Source of the DNA: Strongylocentrotus purpuratus
Lineage: Eukaryota; Echinodermata; Echinoidea; Camarodonta; Strongylocentrotidae
Length of the DNA stretch: 64,000 bases
NCBI RefSeq assembly: GCF_000002235.5
Contig: NW_022145612.1
Span: forward strand, 16,608,809-16,672,808
Reading direction: 5' to 3'
Made by a program: the position numbers and the translations under genes. The notes under the pieces are model-generated. The model was not told the origin of the DNA. It saw nothing but the letters and a program-made list of their open reading frames with translations, and did not search any database. Below are positions 34,713 to 49,000 of the stretch, in pieces. Positions within the stretch are counted from its first letter, which is position 1. Each line of letters opens with the position of its first letter.

Positions 34713-36309
34713 GTTTGAAACATTGATTTATACACGTCAATATCAAATCTGTCAAAGCGATGCAATTCATACTTGTAAGAGGAATATGTGTTGAGAGATA
34801 ACAGATACCAACAAGGGTATAGCAAGCCTCGAAGAATCATAATCATTGACAGCTTCTGTTTAACTCAAACTTGAAGAGTATTTTTAATATGAAAACTTAA
34901 TTATAGAATATGCTCTTTTTATTAAATTGTTAATGGCGTTTACATGATATTATAAATGATTGTTAATACAGCGACGTAAAATATTTGATGGCATGACAAA
35001 TCAAACAAAATAAAATGAGAAATCCGGATATTAAAAAAAGGTCTCTCTAATAGTTTACCATGATTTATATCGCATAAATCATCTTCATGAACATTAATTT
35101 CGTTTATATTTATCTTGATAAGTAAATCTTGATTACCCCCTACATTTTTTTTGGTTGTATATGAGGAACAGAAAACAGACCGACAGACTACTAAAGTATT
35201 TAACTCTTCGAAATGTTTATGCAGAGATCAAAATCTTATAATGCATTTTGATTATCGCCATTTTAAGAATTGAGGAAGCAATCTAAAGTTGTTTCTAATC
35301 CTGCATTTCAATGTAAACAAATGAACGAGTTGATTATTATTTCCACGAATGCGTAAATAAACATGATTAATGCAAGACTGAGAAGAAAAAAGAATATGAC
35401 ATCCTCAAGTGACACGAAAAGTCTTCCAAACCCTTGCTCTGATGTGAGATCCATTTGAAAGAGTGAACAAAAATGAATCTTTAATACCATACGAACTTTT
35501 TGAGTAATTAACAATGTTGAATAAGAAACGTACTTTCATGTCTTCTCATCTTTAAAACAATCATGAATAAATACGATTATCATTATCTCGATATCATGAC
35601 TTGGCAGCTGAATCACATGGTATGATGTTTATCACATATAGCCTTATCCATCATTCGATAAAATTGACAAGACGCTGTCTGTATAATTTGTCATTATTGT
35701 GAAGCATTATGTTCCCTGACATATAGCCAATTGAACGCCTAGACAATTTCATTCTAAACCAAGGATACGAAGGACAATCGTGGCTGGCAATCAAATGAAC
35801 CTTGCTCAAGAATTATTCAATGTTATAAACAAGGTGTATAGTGATATAGTCATTAGGAAAACGGAAATGACACGTGCGTTTTTGACATGCACTAGCTCTT
35901 AACTTAATCGAAACATATCTATTTTATTGTCATTAAATCAATGACATGACAGAAGAGCTTCATATATTGTCAAAGATTCACCTTTGGTCTATTCAGAATT
36001 GCAAGTTATTTAACGATCAAAGTTAAAAAAACACGGCAAATATATAGACATTGATTATTGAATGGTTTACAGTAATGTTCTAAGAAATTATTGCGAATAA
36101 TAAACATAATTATTTTTAAAAAAAAATCATGTTCCATTCGCACATACTTGAGAATATGTTCTTAACGATGTTATCTAATGTCTCAATCTCTATTTGTGTT
36201 TGTTTGTGCCTAATTTCTGTAACTTCTTACATTTTGGTAAAGCAATGCAGTTTTTGGCTACATTAGTTGATCTCTCCCACGTGAGTAAAGTTAAAATATA
36301 CTATTCTGC
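34713..36309. other. Intergenic stretch upstream of the EMI gene
   Basis: AT-rich sequence without exons. It probably contains upstream regulatory DNA of the gene starting near 36.3-36.5 kb, but no specific site could be identified. Confidence 0.4.
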
Positions 36310-36317
36310 TATAAAAG
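36310..36317 (+). promoter_or_regulatory. Possible TATA box of the EMI gene
   Basis: TATAAAAG sits about 520 bases upstream of the start codon. If used, transcription would start near 36340 and the leader would include the (CT)n run at about 36392-36411. The GC-rich segment at 36450-36620 is an alternative start region without a TATA box. Confidence 0.25.
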
Positions 36318-36599
36318 GTAAACCCTCCGTCTCTAAAAATAACTTAGAACATACAGGTGGACATTTCTTAACTGTATCAATAATGACAAATTAACTCTCT
36401 CTCTCTCTCTCTACTCCTTTACTCAAGAGCTCTGAATTACTGGGTTGAGGCCAACGTTTAGAAAGCGCGCGGTTTCCTCAGCATGCTCAGAGTGGATAGG
36501 GAGGGCTTTCCCGAGCTCACTTATTAACCGCAGCTACCGTCTGCAGTGAGCGGCTGTACGAGCCTACTCTCGGATCTTGACAGTACACTCCGTGCATTG

Positions 36600-36674
36600 A
36601 TGGCGGACAGTTCGCTTTCTCAACTCCTGCAAATCACTCCTTCTTGGAAAAAGTTTAACCAGACCTGGAACTGA
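36600..36674 (+). other. Upstream open reading frame in the EMI gene leader
   Basis: A 24-codon frame (MADSSLSQLLQITPSWKKFN then QTWN) with ATGG start context ends 153 bases before the main start. If the leader includes this part, it may reduce translation of the main frame. It lies in the GC-richer leader segment. Confidence 0.35.
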
Positions 36675-36827
36675 TATATGGATGTTGGTATCGCTGATGA
36701 AGACACAAAAGGAGATCAACTTTCATAAAAACCAACTGGATTTTAACGGCATGCCTTTATCAACAAGGAAAGTTCTTCAATCCATCTGTTTTATGATTTA
36801 ATAAACCAGGACCTCATTATCATTATC

Positions 36828-37000
36828 ATGTTTCTTGGACTAGTGGAACATAATTGCCGATCCGCAAACATGGAGAGAACATTATCTTTCAGGACTGCAC
36901 GGTTGATTATAGGTTTTATATTAACAATACACTTAGGGGGAGCAGCTTCGATGAAATACGTGGAACCTTATGGAGATAATGTTTGTTCTCGAGTCACTAG
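36828..37000 (+). CDS. EMI gene exon 1: signal peptide and EMI start
   Basis: Encodes residues 1-57 plus two bases. The start chosen is the first ATG after an in-frame TAA at 36744-36746. A second in-frame ATG at 36870 would give a more conventional signal peptide (MERTLSFRTARLIIGFILTI...) with hydrophobic core RLIIGFILTIHL and likely cleavage after GGAAS. Either is possible. After cleavage the mature protein starts near KYVEPYGDNVCSRVT, where NVCSR is the usual opening of EMI domains, with the first cysteine. The exon ends at AG|GTAAGT, a perfect donor in phase 2. Confidence 0.85.
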
Positions 37001-40000
37001 GTAAGTCTCTTAAATAATATTTTCAGAACCATGTTGTACCTAGCTCATTCCATTTGCCTCGATTGTCTTATAATGCTTTTTTAAATACTATGTCTTAGGC
37101 AATGTATGATCAGATAATCAAAGTTTATTTTCCCTTTCTGCGTTAGACAGTGAAAGTTGTATTGATTCCTCCTTCTAAAAATTTGCTGTACATTACCTTA
37201 CCAAGCTTACCGGCAACGTTCTACATATTTTAACCATATTTTTTTCCCCAGCGCAGAAGGGGGTTTATAATTTTGACCTATTGTTTGTCACTGTTTTATA
37301 AAGTATGCCTGAAACATGTAATTTTCTCCTAAATATTACTTGAGCTTTACCATTGTCTTTCTTTGTGATTTTCTCGTGGTAGCAATATTATTATAGACGG
37401 CTTTGTTGGGGTTAACGTCTCCATGTATAGGAGACACATCCTGACAGAATGCCCTACTTGGGGTACCAACATGGTTACACGGGAGAAGCGCAGGAAATTT
37501 ATTAATAACTTGGTATTCCCGCGCTAGGTAAATTATGAACCCCAATAAAAGTGAAACACTGGCGTAATCATCCCCTTGTGTAGGTCTATATTGTAGAAGA
37601 AACAGTTTTGTATGAAATATGCCGAACAACGCTTTTTCGAACTTATTGAGGATTTGATTGAAAATTATATGTAAAGACCATTTTATTTGTTCCAAGAATG
37701 AGAAGTTTATTGTACAATCTAACATTTTCTTTTTGACATACAACTGTATCTAAATCTTTATATAAAAATCGGAAATTATCCCAAACTATCAAATTAACAG
37801 GCGAGATTTGTGATACAAAATACGCAACGTATCATGTGGAAGAGCAAGCTTTGCCACATCAACTTTACAAGGGCTAGTTGCTCACTAATTATGGTTGTAG
37901 TTAAGATTAATGTTGCTAAACATCATGAAAAAAATTGCTTGAGAAATGTAAAAAAAAGAAATACACTGTACATGAAATAAGGCGAAGAATAAATTATACC
38001 ATTAATCTGTTAATAAATCGACGGAAAACAGTTATCGCCCTATAATAACGGTATGGTTTTAATACTGTAATGATTTGTCCAAATACCATTGTCTAAATAT
38101 CAAAGGCCACATACCAGACACTTAATAATATGATATACCCGAAGGAGTCTGTGGTTGAACCTGAGCTTCGAAGCGAAATATTGTGATTGCATAACATCCT
38201 TCTCATGTTTTGACATACAGTCATAAATTAAACCGTTAATGAAAACATTTCAAAACAAACTTCCCCTCCAGCATGGCCTTAAACCATCCTTCTCAGAGGA
38301 ATAAATTCATTTTTCTCCAAAATAGGAATTAGAGATTCCCTTGAATGCTGCGGCAACGCAGGGGATGTTGGCTAATTGACATAATTTAGCAATTATGTTG
38401 AACTGCCACGGTACAAGTATATATTCTCGTGCGAAACAACTAAGTGCAATAAGGCGTTTGTTATTTCGTCGGGGCGTTAATAGATTTAAACTTTTTCGTC
38501 CGCCTGTAAAGTGATAACAAAATTAACAGGTAGACAACATACTCCGAGAGACTAACCGTCATTTCAAGAGAATGATTCAAGAAGTTATTATCACCATGCA
38601 CATGAATAATTTTAGCTGATAAGTGAAAGAAGAAAGTGATAATTAATGTGGTGTCACTTCCTCGGTTTTGACGTTGTGCTTGACGGAAATATGGAAGGCA
38701 TTGGTTGATAAACCAACCACAACGAGATGAAGATAGTAATCTTATGTCTGGCTGAGTTTAGTGCAATTTGTATCATTGAAAAGATGAGCAGCCACTTGAC
38801 GTGCATTTAAGAATACCTTGTGTAAATAATTAGGCCATGAACTATATATTTTGTGTTCTATGTTACTCCATTATCAGAAAATAGAACAAATACTATTTTA
38901 TGTGATATAGTTGTACTCGCAATTCTAAAGAATTGGCAAAACCGGTCATTTTGAGAAAGTAATATTTCAGAAACATTAAATAAACATATTTTTTAATGTC
39001 GCACATTATTTATATTATCATTGATTCATTCATTTCTTAATTTTCAATCTCTCTTCTGATGATATAATATGTTATGATATCATGTTTATTTATTATGATC
39101 AATTTGAAAGCTATACTACCACTACAACAAAGATGCAAACGATTTGAATAAAACGTTTCAATTAAAAATTTAAAACCTGTAAATATTTGCAGCAATAGAA
39201 TAAGGAGTCACTAAAAGGTGGTTGGATTCTTTGCAGGTTTCATACGTCGTCGCCTAATACTCGCCGGTTCTATTTCTGCTTTAAAGGAGGAAACGAAAAT
39301 GATTGAAGTCATTTCTCACTCAGCAATCTTAAAATGTTCAAGAGTTTCATCATGGAAATTATTTCGATAAAAGATCTTTGCTGACTGATGATAAACAAAA
39401 AGAAAGAAATGCCATTAACCCAGAAGGAGGAAGTCCAGTGAATTCCTTCCTAATATTGACGCGAAACCGGAAATCAACCCTGTATCTGTCTTTGGATGTC
39501 TCTTCGGAAGATATGACACTTCACACTTGCGAGCGTTGTCTCGATTAATTTCCCCAAAATATAGTTGATGACGATTAGGTTAGGAATACGTCATGTCTGC
39601 ATACTTTAATAACTATATTTTAATAATAGATTTGTTTTCATAATCAGACACGAGTCGTTAGGAGTCACGTCTATAAACCATACAAGGTTTCCTCACCTTA
39701 CAAATTTAAAAGGAAACAACATTTCGTGAAATTAGGGAGCTATGTGATTTTTATGATCACATCTAAACTAAATAAAGTCACCTGCTTCAATTAGCATCCA
39801 TCAAATGCCACCAATTGCCTTTGATCTCCGTCTAATATGTAACTCCGTGATTTAGAATCTTTTAAAATTGCACTCTCAAAAAAGACTTTATTTGTACCCT
39901 TTTCTATGATTAACGTCGGCTAGAATGTTGCTAACGCGTCGAAAGAGCATAGCTCACAAAGAAGGTTATCGACGTTTGATGTTATCTCTACTTACGATAT

Positions 40001-43000
40001 GCTTAAGCAATTCTCTAAAGATCTAGGTTTGTAAAGTAGGGCGGACTCTCGAGGTGAGAACAATTTCATGGTAGCCTAATATTGTCAAGAACATATTAGC
40101 ACTCCTCGAATTTACGTTTGTGGTTTTGAAACCTGGCATCCGCTGTGCCCTAGATTGTTTACAGGGGCTAGATATTTTTATCAGCACGAGTAATGAAATG
40201 AAAACGGATTATATTTATATTTGGTGACAAATCGAAAATATTAGAGGGGGAACATGGGTTGAAAAAGGGGCGCTGCCAGTCTGACTGGTGAAATTGCATT
40301 TGAGACGTTGGAGCCAGCCAAATTGATAAAGGTTTTATTTTTACTGATTGTTATTTTTACATTGAAGGGTGATTATTCAAACCATCAATATCGTTAATGA
40401 CATTATGAACATGAAACAAACAAGAATAGGAACTCTAAATCTTTTCGAAACTTTAGACAGTAGTAATTTTTTTTAAACGATATGCTATGATCAAAACTCA
40501 TTTGATTGGTGATTATTTTACTGTATTTTACTGACCTTAATATTTCCGACCATGAGTTTTTTTTTTCTTCTTCTAGTTATCTTTGCCTATTGGTCATATA
40601 TCTTACCTTCTAGATTTCTATATTTCATGATATTTTGAGGACAAGGGGTTATTCTAACAGGTTTGATATAAATTATATAACTGACCATCTGATCCAATTA
40701 TTTTAGATCTAATCCTTTTCTGAGGCCCGGAGGTTATACAATCAGGTTTCTTATACAATGTTTAAGTGACCTTGTGATTTCTTTAACAAGATTGCATCAG
40801 TTCTAACACTTTTCGAGGTTTGCATTTCTCTTCTTGTATTTTGAGGCTAGAGGGTTATTCAAACAGGTTTCATACACGGGGGACGATCTAACCCAGATTA
40901 TTCAATCCTTCATTCTGACTCACAAAGATTCTCTCAAAGATAGTTCCTTCAAAGCGAGTGAATCACAAGTTACATAATACCGTATACAACTGTAACTGAA
41001 CTTAAATTTATAAAAGTTCAAAGAATGATATTGGTTGCAAGCTTGTATTTAAAATAAACACACAATCAACCAATCAATGTGATAAGACTGTCTTATGGAT
41101 CAATGCTCGCGTAAGAAAGCAAACCATGTGAAGCGTATTTAGGCGAGGCGTCAAAAATATCGATACCAGCAGGCTGCCGCCTCACGTATTGGCGCATCGA
41201 GGCTGCAATTACGGCCGAAGCCTGGCTGGGGCAATTAATTTTCACTTATTAGCCCAGCCGGCTTGCGCCAGGCTGGGATCTGAGGCTCGGTTTCCATTCG
41301 AAAGGCGGCAGCCGGCGCATGCTTTTGTTCGGAGACCATTATGATGACATCATGAGTTAATTGAGGGTCCTACCGCCAGCGGTATCCGGCTGAGCTAATT
41401 TAAAAAATGCAGCCAGGACGCACAAGTGCAGTTAGCTGCCGCTGGCTGGTATATTTATTTTTGACGCCTCGCCTTACTACATGTACCTTAATTTCCCATT
41501 TGTATTGTGTATCGTTACCTTCTACTTTCATATGTCATGTAATATTTCCTTGGAAGCGCACATTATTATCTCTAATTAGTCGTACAAACGATCGAGCACG
41601 TAACGGGTGATTTAACTCTTTACTACGTGGCATCGAGAGTTTCATCGTACATACGATTTCAGATCCATAATAAATCTTTAAAATCGAAGTATACCGCCTT
41701 CAAAATCCATTTTCGAGCCATTTTTTGATATTACATTACTATCCCCCAACCTCTATAGGTATCTATATATTCTTCCTGGACCCCGGATGAGGGAGATGAC
41801 ATCTCCTGAGTATGAGCAAAAAAATTTCTTCTGAAATATGATAACACTTCTGTCAACACATACATCACGTGATACCTGTCATAATGTCACAGTAGCTGCC
41901 ATTTTAATTCCTATAACATTATTTTGACTCCTTTATCATTTTGAAAACGATCATAATTTGGACCCGATTTCGATATTGTTAACCTATTTTTTCATTTATA
42001 GTTATAGTTTTCCACACGTTCGACTTAATGGAATCAGTGAGGAAAGGGAATGTTGCTTGCAAATAATTTATTTGCCCATTTTCTATTTTCTCAATAACGA
42101 TTTTCTATTTTTGCCAACTTTATCAAATTGAAAAGTATATACCTCGGTTCACTAGTTCTGATTTGCACATACGCGTTATATCCACATGATTATACTTATG
42201 TCACTTCATTATCACAAATTGAACCACATAAAATCAATCCTGTCTTTGGGAAAGTGTCTGTCAGAACAGTGTGTTAAGTATAGATGGTTCTTAAATTGTT
42301 CATTATTGAATACTATTAAACATGACATAGAGCGGGTTAATACAGAGCGCGTTGTGAGCACACCCTATTTTTAACCCTGTCGCCTCTACTTTTGTTTCTA
42401 GTGAGACCACCCTGCTAGCATCCACCATCGCATTAAATGATTAGTATATATCATTCAGCGTAGCTTTTCACGACATGTTTTGATCTGAAATGCGATATCA
42501 TAAATGAAAATTGATGCATCTTATAACACAAATTTATATCTATTTAACATGATTAAAGAGGATAGTCAAGATTTAGGCTATCCGAAAAATAATATTGATA
42601 GGGGAAGTGAGTATCAGGTCGACAAGAAACAGCTGGGATTAATGGAGAAAATGTATTTTTAATTTTCATTGAATTATAAATAAAAAGAAGGACGTTGGAT
42701 ATAAAACAAAAAGGGGCCTTCATTTACAGTTCTGCTACACGAAGGCATTTCCATGACGACATGTAATGACCCTATTTTATGATTATGACCGCGATTAGAA
42801 ATGATTTACTGGTAATGATTATAACATCATGCAGCAGAGAAGGGCGTGATACGGAGGTGGGGGGGGGGGAGGGCGGGCTTTAGAGGTTTGCCATATAAGA
42901 AATTTACATTTACATTTTGGAGACACATTTTACATTTAGCAAATGTGAGCTTATCAGTTCCTGTACAATGTGGTGTTAGAAAATGCGATTGGGCCATCAT

Positions 43001-46000
43001 CCACCCCCGCCCCCTCCTCACTCCTATTTATAATCCCCACGAAGGAAAACGAAAAGCAACATAAGAAATAAACAATGACATTGTGTTTAACACTGAGCGT
43101 AATCGGCAATACGATTTTTTTTTTCTATTTGAACGTTCAAGTACTGTCCGATCCGAATATAGAAATGCAGGATTTTTAACTTTCCCTCCCTTTACAGGTA
43201 TTTAATAAATGGAATCAGATTAATGGAATTAGGTTATCACGAAACATGCTATATATTTCATCTGTTACAGATTTTAAAATTTATTTATAGCTAGCTGGAC
43301 AGGAATCGTGCCTTTCATTAAATAATATGTTCATGATATCATGTTTGACGAAGAAAGAAAGATGTTTGAAATGCCTTAGTTATATTGTTTTGTTTTACAG
43401 GTAATCATCATGGCGAAAGCTGTTCGGCATGATGGGGATATCTCATTGTACTTTTTTTTTTTTGGGGGGGGGGGGGGTGGGTGGGGTATTGTTAATGTCC
43501 TATTTACCAACTTATATCTTACGGTCTAAAAATACTAATTTAACAGGCACCTGGAACTTTTATCTTACGTTATCAAAACCTAGGACAAATCTTTTACCAC
43601 AATTTATACGAAATTCACATTCAGTAAAAACTAGAACACCAAGGAATGGTCGAGAGAAAGGAGTGTGAGTAGTCATTCAGAAAGCAGAAATAGTCAGTTC
43701 CCGTTTATCGTCATCACAATAGCTCATTTGCCAGACGACACTTCTGTCACACGAACAAAACAACTGCAGTATAGCTATTTAAGGCAAATAAATGCCTTTC
43801 AATTACACTCAGACACGCGTCCTTATCAAAAGCAGCCATATTTTGAGGCATTTTTCCCGCGTAGACCGTGATGAAGCAAAACGTTCATCAGGTCAAACAA
43901 CAGACTCGTGCTCAATCAATTTCTTTGCTTCCCACGTCATTCGACAGAAAACGTGAAAATGATTTCTTTTATAGATGCATCCTTGAAATACTTTATATCG
44001 AATTAATGGTATTCTTCAGTAATTCAAATGGATTTGGTCCGTCCATGGTTAGTCTATTCTTGTAAATGTATCGATAAGAATTGATTTTTTTTTCAATGTT
44101 AAGTGGCCTTAGCAAGCTATTTGTAGCGAAAATCTTTAAATGTGTACTACCATGTGACTAGAGTGATTTAATGGACTTAACATTCACAAGTATATTGGAA
44201 TCATATAGCTTTTTAGCAAATGGATTATGTACAGATAATCGAAATATTGTTTGTCATAATATCACATATTACAAAGACGAATCATTAATATAGAAAAATA
44301 ATTTCAAAGAAATAAAAATTCAAGGAACTTAATATAACTTAAAACCTACTGTAGTATAATTACAGATATTATACTGCTTAATTAAACCTGAACAGAATAA
44401 CAAAGACCACAATCGAATTTACCATGTATATAGTTTATATACTCGCAGAGCAGCCTACATTTAGGATTGAAACACAAATGGGAGACCAACTCGGAATATA
44501 CATGTTATTGTTAACTGGAATTATTTACACATTTAAGTCTTTTACTGCATGTGTTGACCGGTAAACATTTAAACGTCACAAAACATGTCCCACCAAGGAC
44601 AGAGAAACATCTTTTTGACACAATCCAGGAATGTTATGTAAAAAAGGGGTGAGTTAGCAAGTTAGAGAGGAAATGTAGAACGTTCTCTCCCTTAAATTAT
44701 ATTAGTCCACAATCGAAGCAATTACAAAATGTCTGCTTCATCTCTTATTTTCTCTTTGAAGATACCTTAGGAGATGAGATTAGACTTCGGGCCATGTCAT
44801 TGAAATGGGTTAAGTGAATTTGGTAGGAGATAGGATGTACAACTGTCATGTTTTTCATACAAAAAAATATGTAAAAACATCTTCGTCATTACTGTGCCAC
44901 TTGGTCTGCATTATAATGGTCAACATTAGATAAAATCGAGAAAACAAATAACTTAGAGCAAACACTAAATAATTTGTGACTTTATTTATTTACGACATGT
45001 CAGCAAAAGTCGTGTTTAATTTACTTACCTCGAAAATATACATTGGAGTTAAATTCGTTGTGAATATTCACATATTTTCTTGAACTCCCATCAAATTTGA
45101 CGCAAGGTGATTTTAAAAGGGGTACATTTTTTCCACCACGCTATATCCCTAGATCGCCATACTCTGCTTCTTCTTACTCAACATTTATTTTTGTCTTATG
45201 TATCGTCTATTTTTTTTCTTCAGAATTGTAAAATTTAAACATATTCAGTTCGTTTAACTATTTTATAGAAAAGGCAACGAATATATACGAAACGCATATT
45301 TAACTTTTGTAACGGACTTACAGACGGTCGTCGTCGTAAGATCTTTATTTTTCTCACCATACGATCGGTTATGATTTGGTTCAGTAATGTTTACACTCAA
45401 TTCCGAGTGGACTACCGTTTTTGAAAATACATCTGATGAGACTTACTCATGTAGGCAGGTTGTTTTCCTCGAGCGTCAAAATCAAGAATGTACACACGGA
45501 ATCACATCTTGATCATAACCAAAGAAATTCAACCAAATTGTGGCAAGAAAACACCCTGACTTATCGAGACAGATGAGCACTAGCTGAGGGAGAAGAGAGC
45601 AGCAAGAGAGTGAGTTTTGAGAGTGAGTCATTGGCTTGTCTCCTCCCACAATCCTCGTCTCATCCGCTATGTTCATCCTTCAGGTGTCCTACAGTGTTCA
45701 TTCGTCAAAACTCTACCGGGGCCTCAAAACCCATTGGCAAAACAGCGAACTTCCCCGATTCCGTACCCATGCGGGTGTCCCACAGGGCGCAACAATGGGG
45801 CCCGTACCTTTCCGGGATCTCATCGTTTGTAATGCATCTAATAAATCAAACACCTTTTCCCTTCTGGTTTTCTTTATTCCCAAATCGAGGTCAAGATAGA
45901 GGACGAAGTCTGGTATAATCCAGGAATCAAGGGGATTGAATCGAAAGGAAGACAATGAGACATGAACCATGGAGGAGAAGGCCTAGTTTAAGAAACATGA

Positions 46001-49000
46001 TGACACAGTCATAGGTTAAAAAACTCTAAATTCATTTACGTGTTCGGGGGGGGGGGGGGGTAATAATTTGTTCAATAGCAGAACCTAGGATTCGAGGGAA
46101 AGTGCAGGGCGTACATGGAAGCTACATCTATGTATAGAGGATTGCCAATCATAGATGACTGATAAACTGAATTGAATTGTTGTAATCATTTACATTAACT
46201 GACACGGATGTTTATATTTGTCTATAAAAGATAAAATTTATTTGGAGTTTTCTTTAATTTCTAGCCAGAACAGCATACACTTTTCCTTAAAACGTGGCAC
46301 AATTTTACACAACACTCTGAACTGTAAATTTATGGTAAAGTGAACAAAAATTCGCTAGTTAATTATAATCGTTCGTAATGATTATTTAAAAACGAAATCG
46401 TACACATACGAATTCTTAAGTTTAAACGAACCCTTTATTTCATTATAAAAGATAAAATTCGTTGGTAAGAATTATCATCCGTTTTATGTGTGTATAATGT
46501 CGTTGTTTTAATTAAAGTGTATAATGTTGCCTGTAGTATTTATCGTTTAGCAGGTGACTCAGGCACATAGTTCCTAAACGTAATCTTCCATTTCACTACA
46601 AAATATTACAATCGTGGACGAAAATACACAACTTTGCGATGGGATGACTGATAACTGTTCACGCTGTAATGAATGTTCTCCTTGGTTCATTAAATGTCTC
46701 TATTTGGTAGGATATACCGGTGGGCAAACAACATAAAAAATTCAAAGTCTGAGCATTAATGTATTTCCTTTCTCTAATCCATCTCGTTTCCGGAGTATTG
46801 TCGCTTCTCATCAGACGGATGAGCTAGGAAATGACTTTCTCTGTGATGAAAGCATCATATACTGTAGATCACACGTGGTTTGTTTTACCCCGACTTATTG
46901 CACTGTGTATTAACAATTTCCTATGTGGTAATTACCGAACGTAATGAAAATTTCGTAATACACGTTTATGTTCTTATTATTTTTTCTCTATGTCTTTGTC
47001 GTTGTATTTCATCATTTTATCTCTGTATTAATCCGTCTACTTATAATTATCTATAATATCTCAACATATCTTTTTACCTTTTTACTCTCTGTTTCTTACT
47101 CCGTCTTTTTTTCCCCTTCTCTTTCTCTTATTCTCTCATTCATCTCTCTATGTATCCAATCTTTCTTTTCCCCCTTTCTAATGTTTTCTATCTATCATAT
47201 ACTTATATAAAACCATAATTATTAATTCTACCTCTCTCTCTCCATTTTTAGTATTCTAATTGCACACTCTCTATGTTTCTCTTTTTTCTCCCTGTTGCTA
47301 TACCTCTCATCTTATCTGTGTTGCTCTTTTTATTATCTGATTTAAAATATAATTCGTTTCAAATACATGTATATTCCTCGCGCAATGTTTTATGGATAGT
47401 GATCTTATAGGTTTAGTTTTCACAAAACTTGCTCAATGTTAATTCACATTTAGCTTTTTGATTATGATATTCTACAAAATGCTCACTTTCGATTATCAAT
47501 GAAAAAGTGTGATTGAGCTGAGTCAATATCACGATTGATATGGAAGGATATCAGGCTTCCTTATCACGTATATATATTTAAGGAATGGCTCGTGAAATCT
47601 GAGGGAGTCGGCAATTGGACTAATGATAGTGATACTATTCGCCAAAATCTCTAACCAGCCAATTCTATTTGCTCTATTTCACAGCTGATCGTTATGGAAA
47701 CAGCTTATGTATCATTATCCTGCAGCTTAAAAGCGCAGGTTGGAACAAAACATTAAATTATTTTTGAAAGATAAATTTTAAATGATCCTTCATTTGAGGA
47801 TGCGTGTAATTATGATGGTGATGCGGAGTGAAAGAAATAGAACGCACATGTATATTGAAGAGGCTTATCTCGAGTGATAGTATTCCCATGTGGTAGCATA
47901 TCCACTCTTACTGATGACTGAAGATAGAATCCAACATGATCCTCATCAAAACCCTACCTTCCAAATTTCGGCTTCCAAACTGCGAATTAACTCTCATCGT
48001 ATTGCTGAAAATAGTCCTCAAGTATTCCAATCAGGGATCTATTCATCTAGATGAACACCCTTTCGAACAATCTGTCTGATATTTAGTAGGTATCAAATCA
48101 TAGCCATTTGATTTTTAGAATGAAACATCAAATTTCAAACAATCTAATGGTTGATATTTTCAAAACTAACTATTTACGATTGTGATAGGCTATATAAAGC
48201 CCAAATACATATTTTACCGGCGTCCCTGTATTAGTTCTTCAGGCGGGTTTTCGCCTCACTATTGAATTTATCAGTTTTCAGACAATATTAGCACAACGCC
48301 ATTTATTTTCTTAATCTTTATTAGAATGTTCTGAAATTTTTAGAAAAATGACATCCGACACTTTCAAGACTATGAAAGCATTTTTTCCAAGCGAGTGATT
48401 TTATCATTCCCATTGGACATTCAGCTTTAGATGCGGTCATATAGAACGTGGCATAAGAAACTTCCATGGATATATCCATTATTTTTCAGAGCGCTTAATG
48501 ATCATGATAAAGCTGTAACCAAGTCACTCTATTAAGCTGACAGAAACTGAAATAATAGACAATCCCTAATTTGTAAGTCATATTTATATACATGTTATAA
48601 AATTATATATGGACCTTATTTTCTCAAAATGAGTTGCACATCCATGTAAGGTTTATTAATAGAATAATAATTTACCGGTAATAATATCACATCCCCGAAA
48701 CCACCACTTTTTGCACAGTGACTCACTAATTTTGTTTCATATTCGCACATTCCATCCCTATAATCTTACCCGGCTTGGCATTTTCTTCAAGAAACAAAAC
48801 AAACAAAATATTTTCGGCAAAACAAATCTTGATTAAAGGGATTCATGTGTCATGTCACAGTTGACCCTTATATTTGGGTGTATCCGCTAGTTTAACATGA
48901 ACTAACACTCCCACGTTCCTGACCTCATTCCACGTTATCCCCTCGCTGACCCAGATCAACTCGCCAAGGATAACATAATCTGTGAGACGATGTTTTCCAC

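Noticed and set aside
34265-34846. 193-codon minus-strand frame, the longest in the window
   Set aside because: It is the translation of a (GT)n/(GA)n compound repeat, all Ser, Leu, His and Thr.
37336-37743. 135-codon minus-strand frame within intron 1
   Set aside because: No motif and no splice sites; an equally plausible frame exists on the other strand, so this is likely chance.
41407-41610. 67-codon plus-strand frame
   Set aside because: It overlaps the right end of the Harbinger-like MITE and carries no recognisable motif.
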